Below are positions 15,620 through 27,932 of a stretch of 64,000 bases of DNA, in pieces. The notes under the pieces were generated by a model, which was not told the DNA's origin, ran no database searches, and was given only the letters and a program-made list of their open reading frames with translations. The DNA is from Pyrrhoderma lamaoense. Its lineage: Eukaryota > Basidiomycota > Agaricomycetes > Hymenochaetales > Hymenochaetaceae. The stretch is from contig NBAZ01000004.1 of assembly GCA_002794735.1 (NCBI GenBank), positions 1,054,001 through 1,118,000 on the forward strand, read 5' to 3'. Numbering within the stretch: position 1 is the stretch's first letter; the number at the start of each line of letters is the position of its first letter. Position numbers and translations under genes: made by a program.

Positions 15620-16692
15620 CGTGGAAGGAGGGCCGCACCAGTGCGTAAAGGAGTCAACCTGCGACACCTTACTTTTTTTGAAATAATATATAGATAACAA
15701 GAATGATGATGACCACAGGCCAAGTGAGACTGAAGCAGAAAAATTACCAAAAGGGAAGACAGCCCGCGCTGAGTTCCACGCTATCGGCTCATCGCCGTGT
15801 TCATTATCAACAATGCTGTTAATGCGTTGTAATTAACTTGTCTTGGAACTTGTGTACAGTGACATTGAGAAGGGCACTTGTATTGTTCGTACGAAAACAG
15901 CACTTTATTTGGAACAGTTGGAAGCCGACAATGGGCACTAATAATAAACAATGAAGCTTCAGAAGAAGAATACGCCAAGTGGACAGACTCCCAAAAATGG
16001 TTCCGTGAGAGAATTGGTTGTGATCGACAGATTTACTCAAATCTCGATACAGACCGAGGTTAGTATCATCGTTTATATTTAGCACGCGTATCGTGTTGTC
16101 TTTCCCAAAGGCTCAGAAGTATCTCAGCCACCGTCAAAACATATGCATCATATGAGAATGTGTCTCTTCTGCAATATCTCGTTTTGACAAGGTGTTCCAG
16201 TTTGCGAAGGTGAACCTGAACCGGTTAGCGGTCGTCCTATATCGTACACCCGCAATATAATCAATATATCCCGCAGTATCTTCTAGTCTCACTGACAAGC
16301 TCCCTTGGGCAATATAACGGAACATGACATATATAGAAACGCCTTATTTCCCCAAAGCTCTCAAATTACGGAAAATAAACATGGACACGACATAAAATCC
16401 CCTTATCATTCGTCCATTCCTTCTTACACCTCGCGGTATATATCAGTAACTGTCACCCTCAAGTTCTCGTCAGGCTTTGCACATGTATATCACCAGCAAA
16501 GCAGCATCCAGCTCAGAAACAGCCCAGATTCGCCAAGATTGTAACGAAAGAAGACTGAAAGACAAATGTGTAGATAGTTTGGTATGTCGATTATAAGTAC
16601 AGAATAGAGTTACTCTCTTGGTAAAGATAAGTATGAAGAAGGATACTCCCAATGTAAATTAATCCATTAATGAAGTTTATTGGGTACAAGGC
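15620..16692. other. Intergenic stretch without a recognisable gene
   Basis: About 1.07 kb between the beta-helix start and the Ist3 stop. Open frames are under 90 codons, lack family motifs and do not join through plausible splice sites. One ACGCGT lies at 16084-16089. Otherwise I see nothing in it. Confidence 0.5.
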
Positions 16693-17888
16693 TCAGCTCC
16701 GCCGTCGTGGTGGAGATCTTGAATCATAGTCTCTACGGGAATAGCCTGGCTGAGGTCGGCTTTCTGTCCTCCGTTCATGATCAAGCCTATCATCCTCATA
16801 TTCCTCTCTTTTTCGATCTCGAGGATCTCTCCGAGAACGCTGTTGACGTTCACGTTCGGGGGTACGCGAAAGAGACCTTTCTCTTCTTTTCTCGTACTTG
16901 TAATTATCTTCCTGTCGGTCGTCAGGTGAACGAGAACGTCTACGAGGAGATCGACTTCGACTTCGACTTCGAGACGACTTCGCTGCGGGACCCGAGTTCC
17001 AAGATTGCAATAAGGCTTCCACGCCCTTTAACCCAGCACTCTTTTTTGAGGCTTTGAGAGCCTTTTTCTCGCGCTTTCTCTCCTTTCTGGCTCGCCGTTC
17101 TTCTGGTGTTTCGTCTTTATGTTTTTTCGACTTCTTTTTCTTCTTTATCTTTTCCTCTCTATGCTTTTCTAAAAGATAAGCAGCCATTGGATCCTCGGGA
17201 TCTATTTCAGGTCCTGATGAGGCCTCTGACTCCGAGGACACATTATCTACGTAACAGGTCAATATAACATAGTTCTGACAGTTACAGCAGACTGTACCTT
17301 TAATCATCTGAGGCTTAGCATTAAGACTTTGCTCTTCTTGTTCTACCAGTTCACCATCTTCGTTCTTGACCTTGGGTTGCTTGTAATTTTTCACATGATC
17401 AACACGAAGCGTTCGTTCAAGCACCTTCGCACCATTCAAATTATCAACAGCAAGTATCGTTGAGCGTTGGTCTTCATACATTAGAAAACCAAATCCTCTA
17501 CTTTTACCAGTTTCCTTGTCCCTAGGTAAGTTTACATCCATTACTTCACCATACCTATTATCGAGTATTTTTGTTACAGACTAAAGAAATAGAGTAATAG
17601 AGGGGAGAACATACTGTGAAAAGATAGTTATAACATCCCCTTCGGTCAGGTCCACATGTAGACCACCCACATATATATAAGCAGAGTCTATCGTCGTATC
17701 ACTGATAAGCAATAGGATAAACGGTAGCGGTTGGAGTTACTCACCCTTATATTCATCGTGCCAGGATGCACCACTAATTCCGAGTTGGAGTTCTCTTTCA
17801 TTTATCTTGTTGATTTCACGGACGACACTGAGATGATGTTAGAGCCACCAATCAACCGTGCGTATATATGTGTCGTTACTTACTTCAT
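16693..17888 (-). CDS. IST3: Ist3/Snu17 (RBMX2) RES-complex splicing factor
   Basis: RRM protein of the RES complex (with Bud13 and Pml1), which acts in the activated spliceosome. Exon 1 is only five bases of coding sequence (ATGAA, from 17888). It is spliced to give MNVVREINKINERELQLGI, the family's N-terminus. Next come GASWHDEYK/DSAYIYVGGL (RNP2), DLTEGDVITIFSQ and GKSRGFGFLMYEDQRSTILA (RNP1), then RTLRVDHVKNYKQPK. A Lys-rich segment (KHREEKIKKKKKSKK) follows. The long Arg/Ser tail (SRSRSRSRSPRRRSRSP, ending SPPRRRS) is much longer than in yeast and is typical of basidiomycete and animal RBMX2. It shares a 292-bp divergent promoter with eIF3d. Confidence 0.93.
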
Positions 17889-18180
17889 CCTTGTAAACGT
17901 GTGTGTGCGATAAACATATAAGTTAAGCCTGAAAGTCAACCACCGATACTGGATTTGTAACGAATTTACAGTGCAGAACCAAGTTACTTCAAAGTCTACT
18001 AAGCTTAAAGTTAATAGCTAGCCATGCACACATTAACAACACATGTGACCAATGGCGATCATTTCTCACGCGTCTGAAACTATACACAAAGTTTTTGTGT
18101 ATGCATACTAGCACTCTAGCTCAAATTGGCTCAATCTTGAAAAAGGTCCCTTGAGAGTACTAGGGAAAAAAAGAAAAGAG
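17889..18180. promoter_or_regulatory. Shared divergent promoter of Ist3 and eIF3d genes
   Basis: 292 bp separate the two outward-facing ATGs. An ACGCGT lies at 18068-18073, 108 bp before the eIF3d ATG. No TATA box was clear. The shared-promoter call rests on geometry. Confidence 0.45.
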
Positions 18181-20330
18181 ATGGCGTCCTTTGAGCTACC
18201 TCCAATTCAAGATAACCCAGATGGTGGCTGGGGACCACCTCAGAACAGTGTTCCTCAAGACTTTAAATTCAAAGATATTCCTTATGCACCATTCTCAAAA
18301 GCTGATAAATTAGGACGATTCGCAGATTGGAACGATCTGACAGGTGAAGGTCGTCAAACTACTGCTGGCCTTACATCAGGGGCAAGATCTACTGGTACTG
18401 GGTCTAGAAGAAGGGAAGGTCCACAGGCGTTTGGAAGTGGGCTTGCAAACGCATTTGCTTACTTCCATGTCGAAGACGAAGCAAGCTTCTCACTTGTCGA
18501 CAACAAAACAACTGTTCCAAGACGTGGAGGCCCTGGGAACTTCTCCAGGGGCAGGGGTGCAGCTAGAAATGCGGGAGCAAATACTAGAGGTGGACAGCGA
18601 AGTGGAACGCGCGGTACTTTCCAGGCAGGCCGAGGCGGCGCTGCTCGTGGAGGTGCAAGACGGGGCTGGAGAGAATGGGAGAAGGTGAGTTGGCTTAAAG
18701 TGAAAGATCATTCTTAGGCCTGGTTTTCTCATCGAGATTACAGAACACTAGAACACGTGAATCTTCAGTTACTATTTCTCCTTCATGGCAGATGCTTGAG
18801 GAAATCGAATTCCATCGACTGGCGAAATTGCGCCTTGATGTCGATGAACCCGAAACTTTGTAAGTCTAGGTTAATTACCCTTTTGGGATATTGGAAACTT
18901 ATGTGGTATACAGAGAGACTTGTGGCCGCATTTTCCCTTATGATAAAACTTACGATCGAATCACAACGAAGACAGAAAAACCACTTCAACTTGTAGATAG
19001 GATCAGGTACAACACAACAACTTCGGATGATCCTATAATACAACAGGTGTGTTCCTGTGTGTGACTTTCTTGGTATATTAACTCATATCTGTATAAAGCT
19101 TGCTTCAAGGGACGTTGCTACAGTTTATACAACTGATGTTATTTTGAGTGTTCTCATGTGTGCTCCACGGTCAATTTATCCTTGGGATATAGTCATCGTT
19201 CGCGAGGGTAACAAGTTGTTCCTGGATAAGCGTGATGGTGGTCCGTTTGATACAGTTACCGTAAATGAGAATGCAGCAGATCCTCCTCAAGATCCAGTTA
19301 TATCGACGAACCCTAACAACCCGAATGAAAAAGTCACACAACCAGAAACTCCGTCTATCAACAGTGCTACTTCCTTGTCGCTTGAGGCTACATACATTAA
19401 TCAAAACTTCGGTTTCCAATCCGTTATCGAAACACCGCCACCCCCACCAGTAGATTTCGAAAAACCAAATCCCTTTTACGGTCCCGAAGAAACAGAGCCA
19501 TTGGCTTCTTGTGGGTATCGTTACAGAGTGTTTGACATGAGCGTATCAGAAGATGAAGATGTGAAGATTTGTGTTCGTACAGAGACCGATGCGTACATTC
19601 ATGGTCAAGGCAATCCTCAGAATGGTCAAGGGTTAGCCACTATCCGTGCGCTTAATGAATTTGACAGTCGTGCCCAGGGTGCAGGAGGAGCTCCCGATTG
19701 GCGGTCGAAGCTTGACTCACAGCGAGGTGCAGTTGTTGCTACAGAAATGAAGAATAACAGCTGTAAACTCGCTAAGTGGACTGTCCAAAGTATTCTCGCG
19801 GGTGCCGAGGTTCTTAAGATTGGGTACGTGAAACTTTCTTTGTATAACCTAACTTCGTGCATCCTCATGGGTTCATCTTCCCAGGTATGTATCTCGAGTG
19901 AGCCCCCGGGATAACACCCGTCATGTGATTTTGTCCACCGCTTCGATGCGTCCAATGGACTTTGCGGGTCAATTGAACGTTTCTCTCGCTAATGGGTGGG
20001 GTATCGTACGGACTGTCACGGATCTTTGCATGAAGATGCCCGATGGCAAATATGTTCTTATAAAAGATCCAAACAGAGTAAGTGCCTTCTTGAAAGCTCA
20101 TGATACCTAAGTTCTGGACCAGGCATTTGTCTGTTTCGTTCCCACAACTTTTTGATCGTATCAAATTATCGTTCTTTTGTGGCCGAAAATGAGGGATCCC
20201 TAATTCTAATTTGACTTCATTCTTGTAGCCGGTCATTCGTCTGTACTCCGTGCCCCTCACAGCCTTTACTGGTGATGATGAAGAGGAATCTGAAGAAGAG
20301 GAAGTTGAGGAACAAGACCTCAACAACTAA
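18181..20330 (+). CDS. EIF3D: Eukaryotic translation initiation factor 3 subunit D
   Basis: eIF3 subunit sitting at the mRNA channel; in animals it binds the cap of selected mRNAs. The start ATG 18181 gives [20 protein letters not shown]; the upstream open frame has no ATG. N-terminal [19 protein letters not shown] is diagnostic. An RGG-rich stretch ([17 protein letters not shown] and [17 protein letters not shown]) follows. Exons then join as [118 protein letters not shown] and [19 protein letters not shown]. The C-terminus is acidic ([18 protein letters not shown]). About four to five short introns. It converges on the Dsc2-like gene, 172 bp away. Confidence 0.95.
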
Positions 20331-20502
20331 GGTTACTGTTGCATATACATGTACATCTACTGATATATTTCTTCTTTGTATGTGTAATTGTATCTTAGCT
20401 GTGTCGTCTTCAGAAAGAAACAATCAGGCTGTGTTGTGTTTTACTTCTAAACTTGCGCATGAAATCGATAGCAACTTATATAAGAGTAACATGATAAAAC
20501 CA

Positions 20503-22323
20503 CTATGTTTGTGAGCTCAGTAGAGTCTCAACCGCGGCTTCAATATTAGAACTAAATAGAATGCAAAACCATCTCAGTTCGGTATTCCCGGGTGTTAAGA
20601 TAAGACGATAGGAAGATTACCCAAAACAATTTATAAAAAAGAGGAATGTACCATCAGAAAATGTTCGAATAAAAGGGAAAGAAATAATAACAACAATAAT
20701 GATAACCAGAAAATGAAAGAAAAAGGAAAAGAAGAAAGAAATAAAAGAACCAGGGGGGGTGTAAGGAGGTTAATATTCTCACCTTCGTTGTAAAGTACCC
20801 ACGACATCTTCTCTTCGTAAATCAGGGAACATGCTCGTTAGCTGATTGATTTCATCCTCACTCGGCACGCGTAACCCAGCAGCGGCTCGTTCAGACCTTC
20901 CTGTTAATTCGTCCACCCACTCACGCATGACGGAAGAACGTGAGGGTGCCATAATCGACGCTGCTGCCGCTGCTGTGTCTGTATTTGTAGAGGAAGTAGA
21001 AGGAGATGGAGATGGAGATGATGGTGACGCGATCGCCCCTGTTATGGATCTCCTTCTCCTACTATTAGTAGTAGTAGTAGTAGTAGCATTAGCGGTAAGA
21101 GTGTTAGATGACGGATCACGAATCGTTCTCTCCTGATCGTGGTTTTGTCCGCCTTCATCTCCCGCTGCGAACGACGACGTCAAAGTATCGACCCCTGATC
21201 CATTGGCTATGTCTTCTTCTCTCGTCTCTGAGTTCGTATGTAGTCCCTGCCGACGGGAGAAAATACCCCTCGATCGTGTTGAGTCATCAGGAAAGGCTCG
21301 ATTCGACCTCCGCGGTGCTTTAGTAGATCCTAACAGAGGTAAAATATATTCCTTGGAAAACCGTTGTAAGAGGGTGGAAACCTGAATTTCTTGATACCCA
21401 GAGCATCAGATTGATAAAGCTGGCTACTTAGAAAACCAATCAAAGCAGCCGCAAGTGAGCCTGGGAGTTGACTTATCGACAACTAAGTCGATATAATAAG
21501 TATTTTGTGTGTTTATATATTAGTATGTTTAAAATATTTTTATGAGCAAACAGAAACGGGCGTTGAATAGGTACCTGATATGCTAGTATATAAATAAATA
21601 TTTTGTTCGATACTGATAGCCCAAAAATGCGGAACGAATAAGCACGAGGTATTAATCTTGAGTGTAGGTATAAAATGCTGAATAATAACGAGATGGGCCC
21701 AGAGGGTAGCACATTAAGTCCAAGACGACTAAACACTACCAATATGATAAACTCCAAGACAATAGATGTAAGCACAGAGACGAGTGCAAAGGCCTAAGGA
21801 CGATGGATCCATAGTTAGCTATTTCAGAGAAAGTTGAGATCAAAGTTAGGAGATGAGCTAAACTGCAAATTTAGATGTCCCGAATATCCGTTCCACTGGG
21901 ATAGCTGCATTGTAAAAGAGTAACTCTGCTAGTAGAAGATCACTCGAGTTTGAGAAGGCTATGATATGTACTATCAGCCGCCAAAACTGAAAGTTGAAAT
22001 TTTTTTGGGTAATGAAGATTATTAAGTCATATTAAACCACAATTTCTATTTAGGCCTACCTGATGATACCGGGTAAGATGAGGAATAAGCTGATTCCTGG
22101 TGTTAACACTACACATCTAAGTACATTCCTAATGAGAATAACCTACCTGAAGATGTAGGTAATGTTTAATATCAAATATACTAGCAATGAGAGAAGTCAA
22201 AGCAAAAACAATCATAAACCCTAAAGATCAAGTCATAATGAGTTTCTTAACATTCCCGATATGCATGAGATCTATTGTCTGTGACTAAAAACCTTTTGAC
22301 ACCGTGGCATTCTGGAAGGACAT
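20503..22323 (-). CDS. DSC2: Dsc2/UBAC2-like rhomboid pseudoprotease with C-terminal CUE domain; one apparent frame slip
   Basis: Membrane subunit of the Dsc E3 ligase, which in fission yeast is needed for SREBP cleavage. Start 22323: MSFQNATVSK splices to GFMIVFALTSLIASIFDIKH, then LIPHLTRYHQ, FWRLIVHIIAFSNSSDLLLA, ELLFYNAAIPVERIFGTSKF, SRLGLNVLPSGP, YSFRIFGLSVSNKIFIYILA and QLPGSLAAALIGFLSSQLYQ. These are the rhomboid-like helices; no catalytic Ser/His pair was seen. The next segment reads KKFRFPP in one frame and LLQRFSKEYILPLLGSTKAP in another. A base missing at the CCC run (21372-21374) or a 67-nt intron would explain this. After a disordered Ser/Thr-rich linker, the CUE domain (SEDEINQLTSMFPDLRREDV) is split by a 231-nt intron (20552-20782) and ends SSNIEAAVETLLSSQT. 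Confidence 0.88.
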
Positions 22324-23880
22324 AGCGCAAGCCTCCTATGCAGAGAGAGTAATTTTGCTGCCCTGCTAATAAGAAACGGCCCGGGTACCTGCAAGCTAGG
22401 TAAACTCCAAAGGAAACTCTTTGTCATACAAGGTAAAGTACGCTTTTCTGTGACTCGCATCAAGCTGCCGACACGTGAACAGTAACGGTTCGTGATCTTT
22501 ATGTAATCAGTGTAGCTTATTTCAATGTTTCAATGTTCGTCGTTACATCATCATCACGCCATTACACACAACGTTTACTTACGGCTAGATATCATATTGA
22601 ATAATTGATCAATAAAACATTGACATTGAAGGACACAGCCATGTCGTATGATATCTTTACCCGAGGAATGAAGAGGGAACACTCTCTATGCCTAAAAGAA
22701 GTAAAAGACTAGCCGTTTTAGCGCATTAACCCGCGTCTTATTACATGTATGAAAAATCTGCGTTGCGTTCCAAGGTTCTAGTGCCTCTCAATCCTCACTT
22801 TGGTTTATACACCGAAACGCGGCTTCCGAGTCGGTGGCAGAATGTTTAATGCGCTCCCTCCCCTTCCCCTCTACTTCCTTCTTCTAGGTCGCTGATCTAC
22901 TGATGCTTGAGCGCTGGGTATTAATATTAAGATAAGATATCCTTTTCTCCAAATGGATAACCTGTAAATTCACTCGATCTGTCAGTGATTGGATATTACT
23001 GTGAGTATATGCAATCCACGGCCCCATTCGCAAAAACCCGTTGTCCTCTCCCATTCCTTATGCGAAGATGTAAGGCTCAAGCTCGCATTGTCGCATAGGT
23101 TACATATTAATATCGAAGACATAAAATATAAGTGGGGCGATGCTTGTTGCAGTGTAAATATAGTAATTGTAAGGAAATATGCCAGACAGAATCGGATATA
23201 ACAAACGCTAGCGCTAACAGTTTGTGAGACTTCTCGTTTCTTTCGTACACAGCTCATCAAGTTCGCCAAATTTCCCTTGTCTTATTGTATCGCTTACTAT
23301 CTCACTATCTCAGCGTCTACGTACGTGGTAGTTGCTGTACAAGTCAGCAAGTCAGATAATATGATGCCAAATATAACTGCCTTATCAATTTGACGAAGAC
23401 CCGAGCACTTTGGCTTCTTACCAAGAGATGCACAACACCACGGGGCCACGGGGGGGGCGGCGATCATCTCTAGACTTTGTACTGGACTAAAAGCTTTCGC
23501 GACACTAAACGTTAATAAACGAATAACTCGTTGCATTAATATTGAGGCGTGCTTAAAACTCAACCCTGATCGGGGATTAGCCACACAAATGATGATGCAT
23601 ATCGTATAAGAGGACAGGGACCTGAGCTTAAGCTTAAGGAGAGGGGGGAGGAGTTGAAGAATTGATATAAAGTGTTTCAAGTTTAAGCTCGTACGCAAAA
23701 AGCCTAAAGTTCCTCAAGTCCCTAAAGGGTCTTTTTCTCCCCTCGTATGAAAAAAATTTGATGCGGACGATCGCGCACAGCAAAAAAAAAAAAAAAGATA
23801 AAACGTTAACGTTGAGCGCGACTAAGCGACGTATTTTTGTTTTATGTATACTCCGACTTCCGAAATCCTCAAAGTCCGTT

Positions 23881-23918
23881 AGATAGATGGATAGATGGAT
23901 AGATAGATATAGATAATT
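23881..23918 (+). repeat. Imperfect GATA/GGAT microsatellite
   Basis: Tandem units of agat with interspersed ggat, about nine units, directly seen. Confidence 0.8.
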
Positions 23919-24806
23919 AGAAAGATGGGATCTCAAAATTACAAAAACCCAGTTTGGAGGGAGGTACTACTTTAGGAGGGGGATCATTGTCACTGATACT
24001 CGTAACACATGCATTGCATAGCCATATGGCCTTTTGAAAGGAAAAAGAAAAACCAATCTCCGCGCATCACTCAAGTTCATCATACATCAATTCAAAGTGT
24101 CTATATATCATTCATTGATTTGTTCAAGTGAATCATGCATCATGTATATATTATAACACGATTCCACTCATTTTCCAATACACATGGGTAATCTACGAAT
24201 CTTTTCGATCAATGTTTTTATTTCTGTACAACGTACGTATAGTTTAGTTTGCTCATCATCTACCAATCATCCAATGTCAGTCTCAAAATCAACCTTCGAC
24301 TCCAATCCCTCACTGATAATCATAATACGACGTGACACTACACTCACCGCCCACCGCCCAGAACCTCTACCATCTTTTTACTGTTCTTCTTAACTGACAA
24401 CTAGATATCATAACAAATAAGAAAATGTATTTCAAACAACTATCCCAAGTACCTCTGTACGCAAGGACCATGTCAATAAAGATATACACATACAGCACAC
24501 ATCACGGCTAGTTCGTCCCTTATTTTTTTTCAAAACACTAACTCTTAACTCCGAAGTTCCGGGGAAGAAGTTCGGAAATAGACGAAAGGCGCGCCGGGGG
24601 GCTGAGTAACCCAAGTAACCTCCCCTCCTCTTCCGCTATACCTACCTTTTTTGATTTCGTACTTTTTCGCATAACCTCGCGTGCCCGCATATCCATACAC
24701 TGATACACCGGTACATCCCCTCCCCCCTCTCTCCCTTCTCTTCTGTTCTTACTCATACTTTTTTTTCTTGGTTCCTTCCGCGATACTCTACTGCGAATCT
24801 TAGTTC

Positions 24807-24831
24807 CAAACAAACAAACAAACAAACAAAC
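24807..24831 (+). repeat. (CAAA)n microsatellite
   Basis: About six units of caaa, just upstream of the long poly-T tract. Confidence 0.8.
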
Positions 24832-24842
24832 GCGGTTCCTCA

Positions 24843-24850
24843 TTTTTTTT

Positions 24851-24902
<52 letters not shown>

Positions 24903-24915
24903 CTTTTCTTTTTCA
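24843..24915 (+). repeat. Long poly-T tract with two or three interrupting C
   Basis: About 70 nt of almost pure T. On the other strand it is a poly-A tract that could be the tail of an old retroposed copy, but no upstream element or target-site duplication was recognised. Confidence 0.85.
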
Positions 24916-25040
24916 TTTGTGCAAAAAAAAAAAGTATGAAACCCCCTCAAGGGCGTTTACACGGATAATCTCCGGGAAACCATCTCCTCTTTCCTTCTTA
25001 CTTCTTACTTCTAACAAAGACAAGTAAGTATCTGTTTTCT

Positions 25041-25075
25041 TTCTCTCTCTCTCTCTCTCTCTTTTTTTTTTTTCT
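25041..25075 (+). repeat. (CT)n followed by poly-T
   Basis: Roughly ten CT units run into twelve T. Confidence 0.8.
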
Positions 25076-25697
25076 CTTGCCGGACGTAAAGACATGTACC
25101 CATTAACCATTAACCATTAAATGAAGACCCAAAAACTTATCTATCTGTCTAGCGTCCAAGCTCTTCCAATCACTTTATTGGCCGCCCCCTTACTTCTTGA
25201 AACTTTATAATATCGTGTCAAAGCTTATCTTTTATCCCCTTTTGTATATGTATCACTTTATGCGTTTTGTTTGGTTATGTGTACGTGTACGTGTATGTGT
25301 TAGTGTTAGGCGTCCTAAGAGGTAAAGACTTAAAGAGGAGATTACTTTAACAAGAAGAAATTTAGAAAAGTGATTTTATTTAATATTTTGTACGACGTAC
25401 TTGTATACATGCTCATGCTCGTGTACATGTAACGTATAACGTTAAACGTACTCCGTATTGAAGAATCTTGAAAAAGGAGGTCCTCGTCTTGTTCCACAAG
25501 AACCAAACCGAAAGTCCTCAAAGTCATCTCTCGTCCTCTCAACCTCAACCTCAACACCATTCTTCTCTAAGTTTTCATCACACCCAAAAGACAGCGAAGA
25601 TAATAAAAAGAATAACGAAGCTCTTTTTGAGAAAAAAAAATTCATTTCCATTCCTATATTCCTACTTATAATATATATATAAACTCGAACCACCTTC

Positions 25698-25728
25698 CTT
25701 CTTCTTCTTCTTCTTCTTCTTCTTCTTC
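25698..25728 (+). repeat. (CTT)n microsatellite
   Basis: About ten cttc/ttc units, at the turn from pyrimidine-rich to purine-rich DNA. Confidence 0.8.
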
Positions 25729-25890
25729 GAACCCAACTCCCCACTTTAAATCAATAAGGAATAAGAAGAGAGAAAGAGAGAGGTAAAAAAGCAAAGCGAG
25801 AAAAAAAAAGAAAACAAAAGAAGGGAAACGAAAAAAAAAGAGAATAGAGAATAGAGAGATAGAGAGATAGGGAGAAAGGATGCTAGACAA

Positions 25891-25922
25891 AACATATATA
25901 ATATAATATATATATATATATA
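25891..25922. repeat. (AT)n tract
   Basis: Alternating AT of about 30 nt with one ata interruption, inside the purine-rich block. Confidence 0.75.
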
Positions 25923-26040
25923 ACACAACTTGTCCTTGGATTCCCCCCCCTTCTTCCGAAAAGCTCAAACACCCCCTTTTTTCTGGACCCCTCCTCCCAA
26001 TATAGATAATATGAGAGATGAGAGAGAGAGAAAAATGATA

Positions 26041-26064
26041 TTGCTGTTGTTGTTGTTGTTGTTG
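26041..26064 (+). repeat. (TTG)n microsatellite
   Basis: About seven ttg/gtt units. The complementary strand would read as a Gln or Asn run, but no gene surrounds it. Confidence 0.75.
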
Positions 26065-27932
26065 GGCGATTGGGGGGTTGCGAGGGGTTTGGTCACAGAG
26101 AGAGGTAACAAGAGCAACGGACGGGGAGGAGAAAGGACAAGTATAGCGAGGGGCGGCAGGAGCATGTATACACAAAAAAAAAAGAGGAGAGAAGAGAAGA
26201 GGTAGAGAAGAGAGGAAGAGACAGAGAACAGAAGCAATAAGATAAGAAAAGGCGAGTTAGAAAAAAAAACGAACTTTTATAGTCGGAAAGGAAGAAAGAA
26301 GAAAAAAGGGGGAGAGGAGAAAAGAGAGGTAATTATTATTAATACAACCCATCCACACACAAAAAAACACAGTAAACAGTAAGTAACGAAGAAGAAGAAA
26401 CAAGGGAGTCAGCGGAAGGTAAGAAATTGTTAAGTTTGGAAGGGAAGATGATAGGTACAAGGGGGGGGAACGTCGAAGAAGGGGAAGGTATAAAAGACCA
26501 GGGGAAGGGAGAAGATGAGAAGATGAAAAAAAAATGTCGGGAGAGGGGAAGCAAAAAAAAAGAAATAAAACACATCGTCGTCATCGTCGAAGAAGTAGAA
26601 AAGAAAAAATTATACAGCGTAAAGTCCTTCTTTCCCCCCCTTTTTTCCTTTTCCTTTTTTTAAAAATTCCTTTTATTTTTCCTTCTTTCGTCCTTCCTCC
26701 AAGAAAAGATAGAGTGTGATTGCGATAAGTACATATTGCCAAGGGTCGGGATTGGTGGAGGTGGTGATGGTGATGACTTGGTTGGGATTGGTATGAACAA
26801 AAGAGGTATTCGATTGAGAAAAGCTTGGAGGAAAGAGAGGGGGAAAATATATGGCGGGTAGGAGCGGCCCGGGGGAGAGGAACGGGTGATCTAAAAATAC
26901 GTAGGGTTCGGGAGGATCAAAGGTGCATAGAAGAAAAAAAGGTATTGGGGGAGGGGGAAAAAGTGATCGAGAGGTATGAGGGTATGTGTGTGAAAAGCAC
27001 ATAAGGAGAAAGTGACGATACGATAAGAATGTATGATTATTCATGCGGGGTGTGGTTTTGCAGTTGTATGTAATGTCCATAGCGTGAGTAAGGGGGTAAG
27101 GGACGGGGCGGGGAAAAGTAGGATATATAACTTAAATATCAATATCGGGATGGTTTCAAAAGGGCTTTAAAGAGATAGCAAACAAGAAACCAAGAACCAA
27201 AAAGGTGGAAGCAGGATGAAAAAAAGTCTGGGTTGAACGAAATTTAGGAAGACCTCCTTTGTTTATTTAATAACACACTGAGAACAGAATAAGGAGCCAA
27301 AAACCGACACAAAAGTTATAAGAAAAGAGGTGGAAGTTAAAAACAGACAAGAACAAAGCAATAAAATAAAGAGGTAGCCGCTGTCAGAAAAGCGTCAGGC
27401 GGGGGAAAAAGTCCCATGAATAATCATGTCCACGTTTGTCACCAAATACAGATCCAGGAAGAATAGGTCAGAGAGCGAGTGGGGGAGTATTTGCATTTTG
27501 CAGATAGGAAGACGAAAGGCAAGAAGAAATAAAGACGGAAAAAGATATTGCCGCGTTGCAACTTTCCAGCTTCCCCATCCAGTGGGAGAAAAAGTCCCTA
27601 CCATCTGCCACTATCCACTCGTCAATCCAACCTACATCCACGTTTTCCCGGGCGTATCAGGCCTACCAAGGGTTGAGCGGAGAAGGCTTGGGGGGGGAGT
27701 TGTTTAACGACCAATATCATAAGAGTGAGGGGGGTCGAGTAGCACATCGGGTCAGAAAAATCTTCTTGGATGTACGAAGTTGATAAGAAAGGAGCGCGCG
27801 CGAAAAAGAAGGAAAAGATGCACCATGAACGTAATCTATCCAATTTGTCGTTGAAGGAGTAACACAAAGATGCAAGCTTTTTTTTAAGATCTTAATTTTT
27901 TTGTGTGTTGTTTCAGTAAGAACCTTAACACT

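Larger units (their letters stand above)
22324..27932. other. 5.6-kb gene-poor, low-complexity block
   Basis: No coding exon can be supported on either strand. The left part (22.3-24.5 kb) is ordinary AT-rich DNA. From about 24.5 kb it becomes pyrimidine-rich on the + strand, then from about 25.75 to 26.5 kb strongly purine-rich. Homopolymers and microsatellites are listed separately. It probably includes the 3' flank of the GATA gene. Long open frames here are low-complexity artefacts (Ser, Leu, Arg or Glu runs). An untranslated or long non-coding transcript cannot be excluded. Confidence 0.55.

Noticed and set aside
15780..16660. A small gene between the beta-helix and Ist3 genes
   Set aside because: Frames are under 90 codons, lack motifs and cannot be joined by plausible introns.
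18490..18732. Open frames opposite or out of phase with the eIF3d RGG exon
   Set aside because: They mirror the repetitive RGG-coding DNA and have no independent support.
24843..24915. Poly-T tract as the reverse-strand tail of a retrotransposon
   Set aside because: No reverse transcriptase, terminal repeat or target-site duplication could be seen nearby.
22324..27932. Several open frames of 70-170 codons in the gene-poor block
   Set aside because: They consist of homopolymer-derived Ser, Leu, Phe, Arg or Glu runs, have no recognisable motif and no matching splice extensions.
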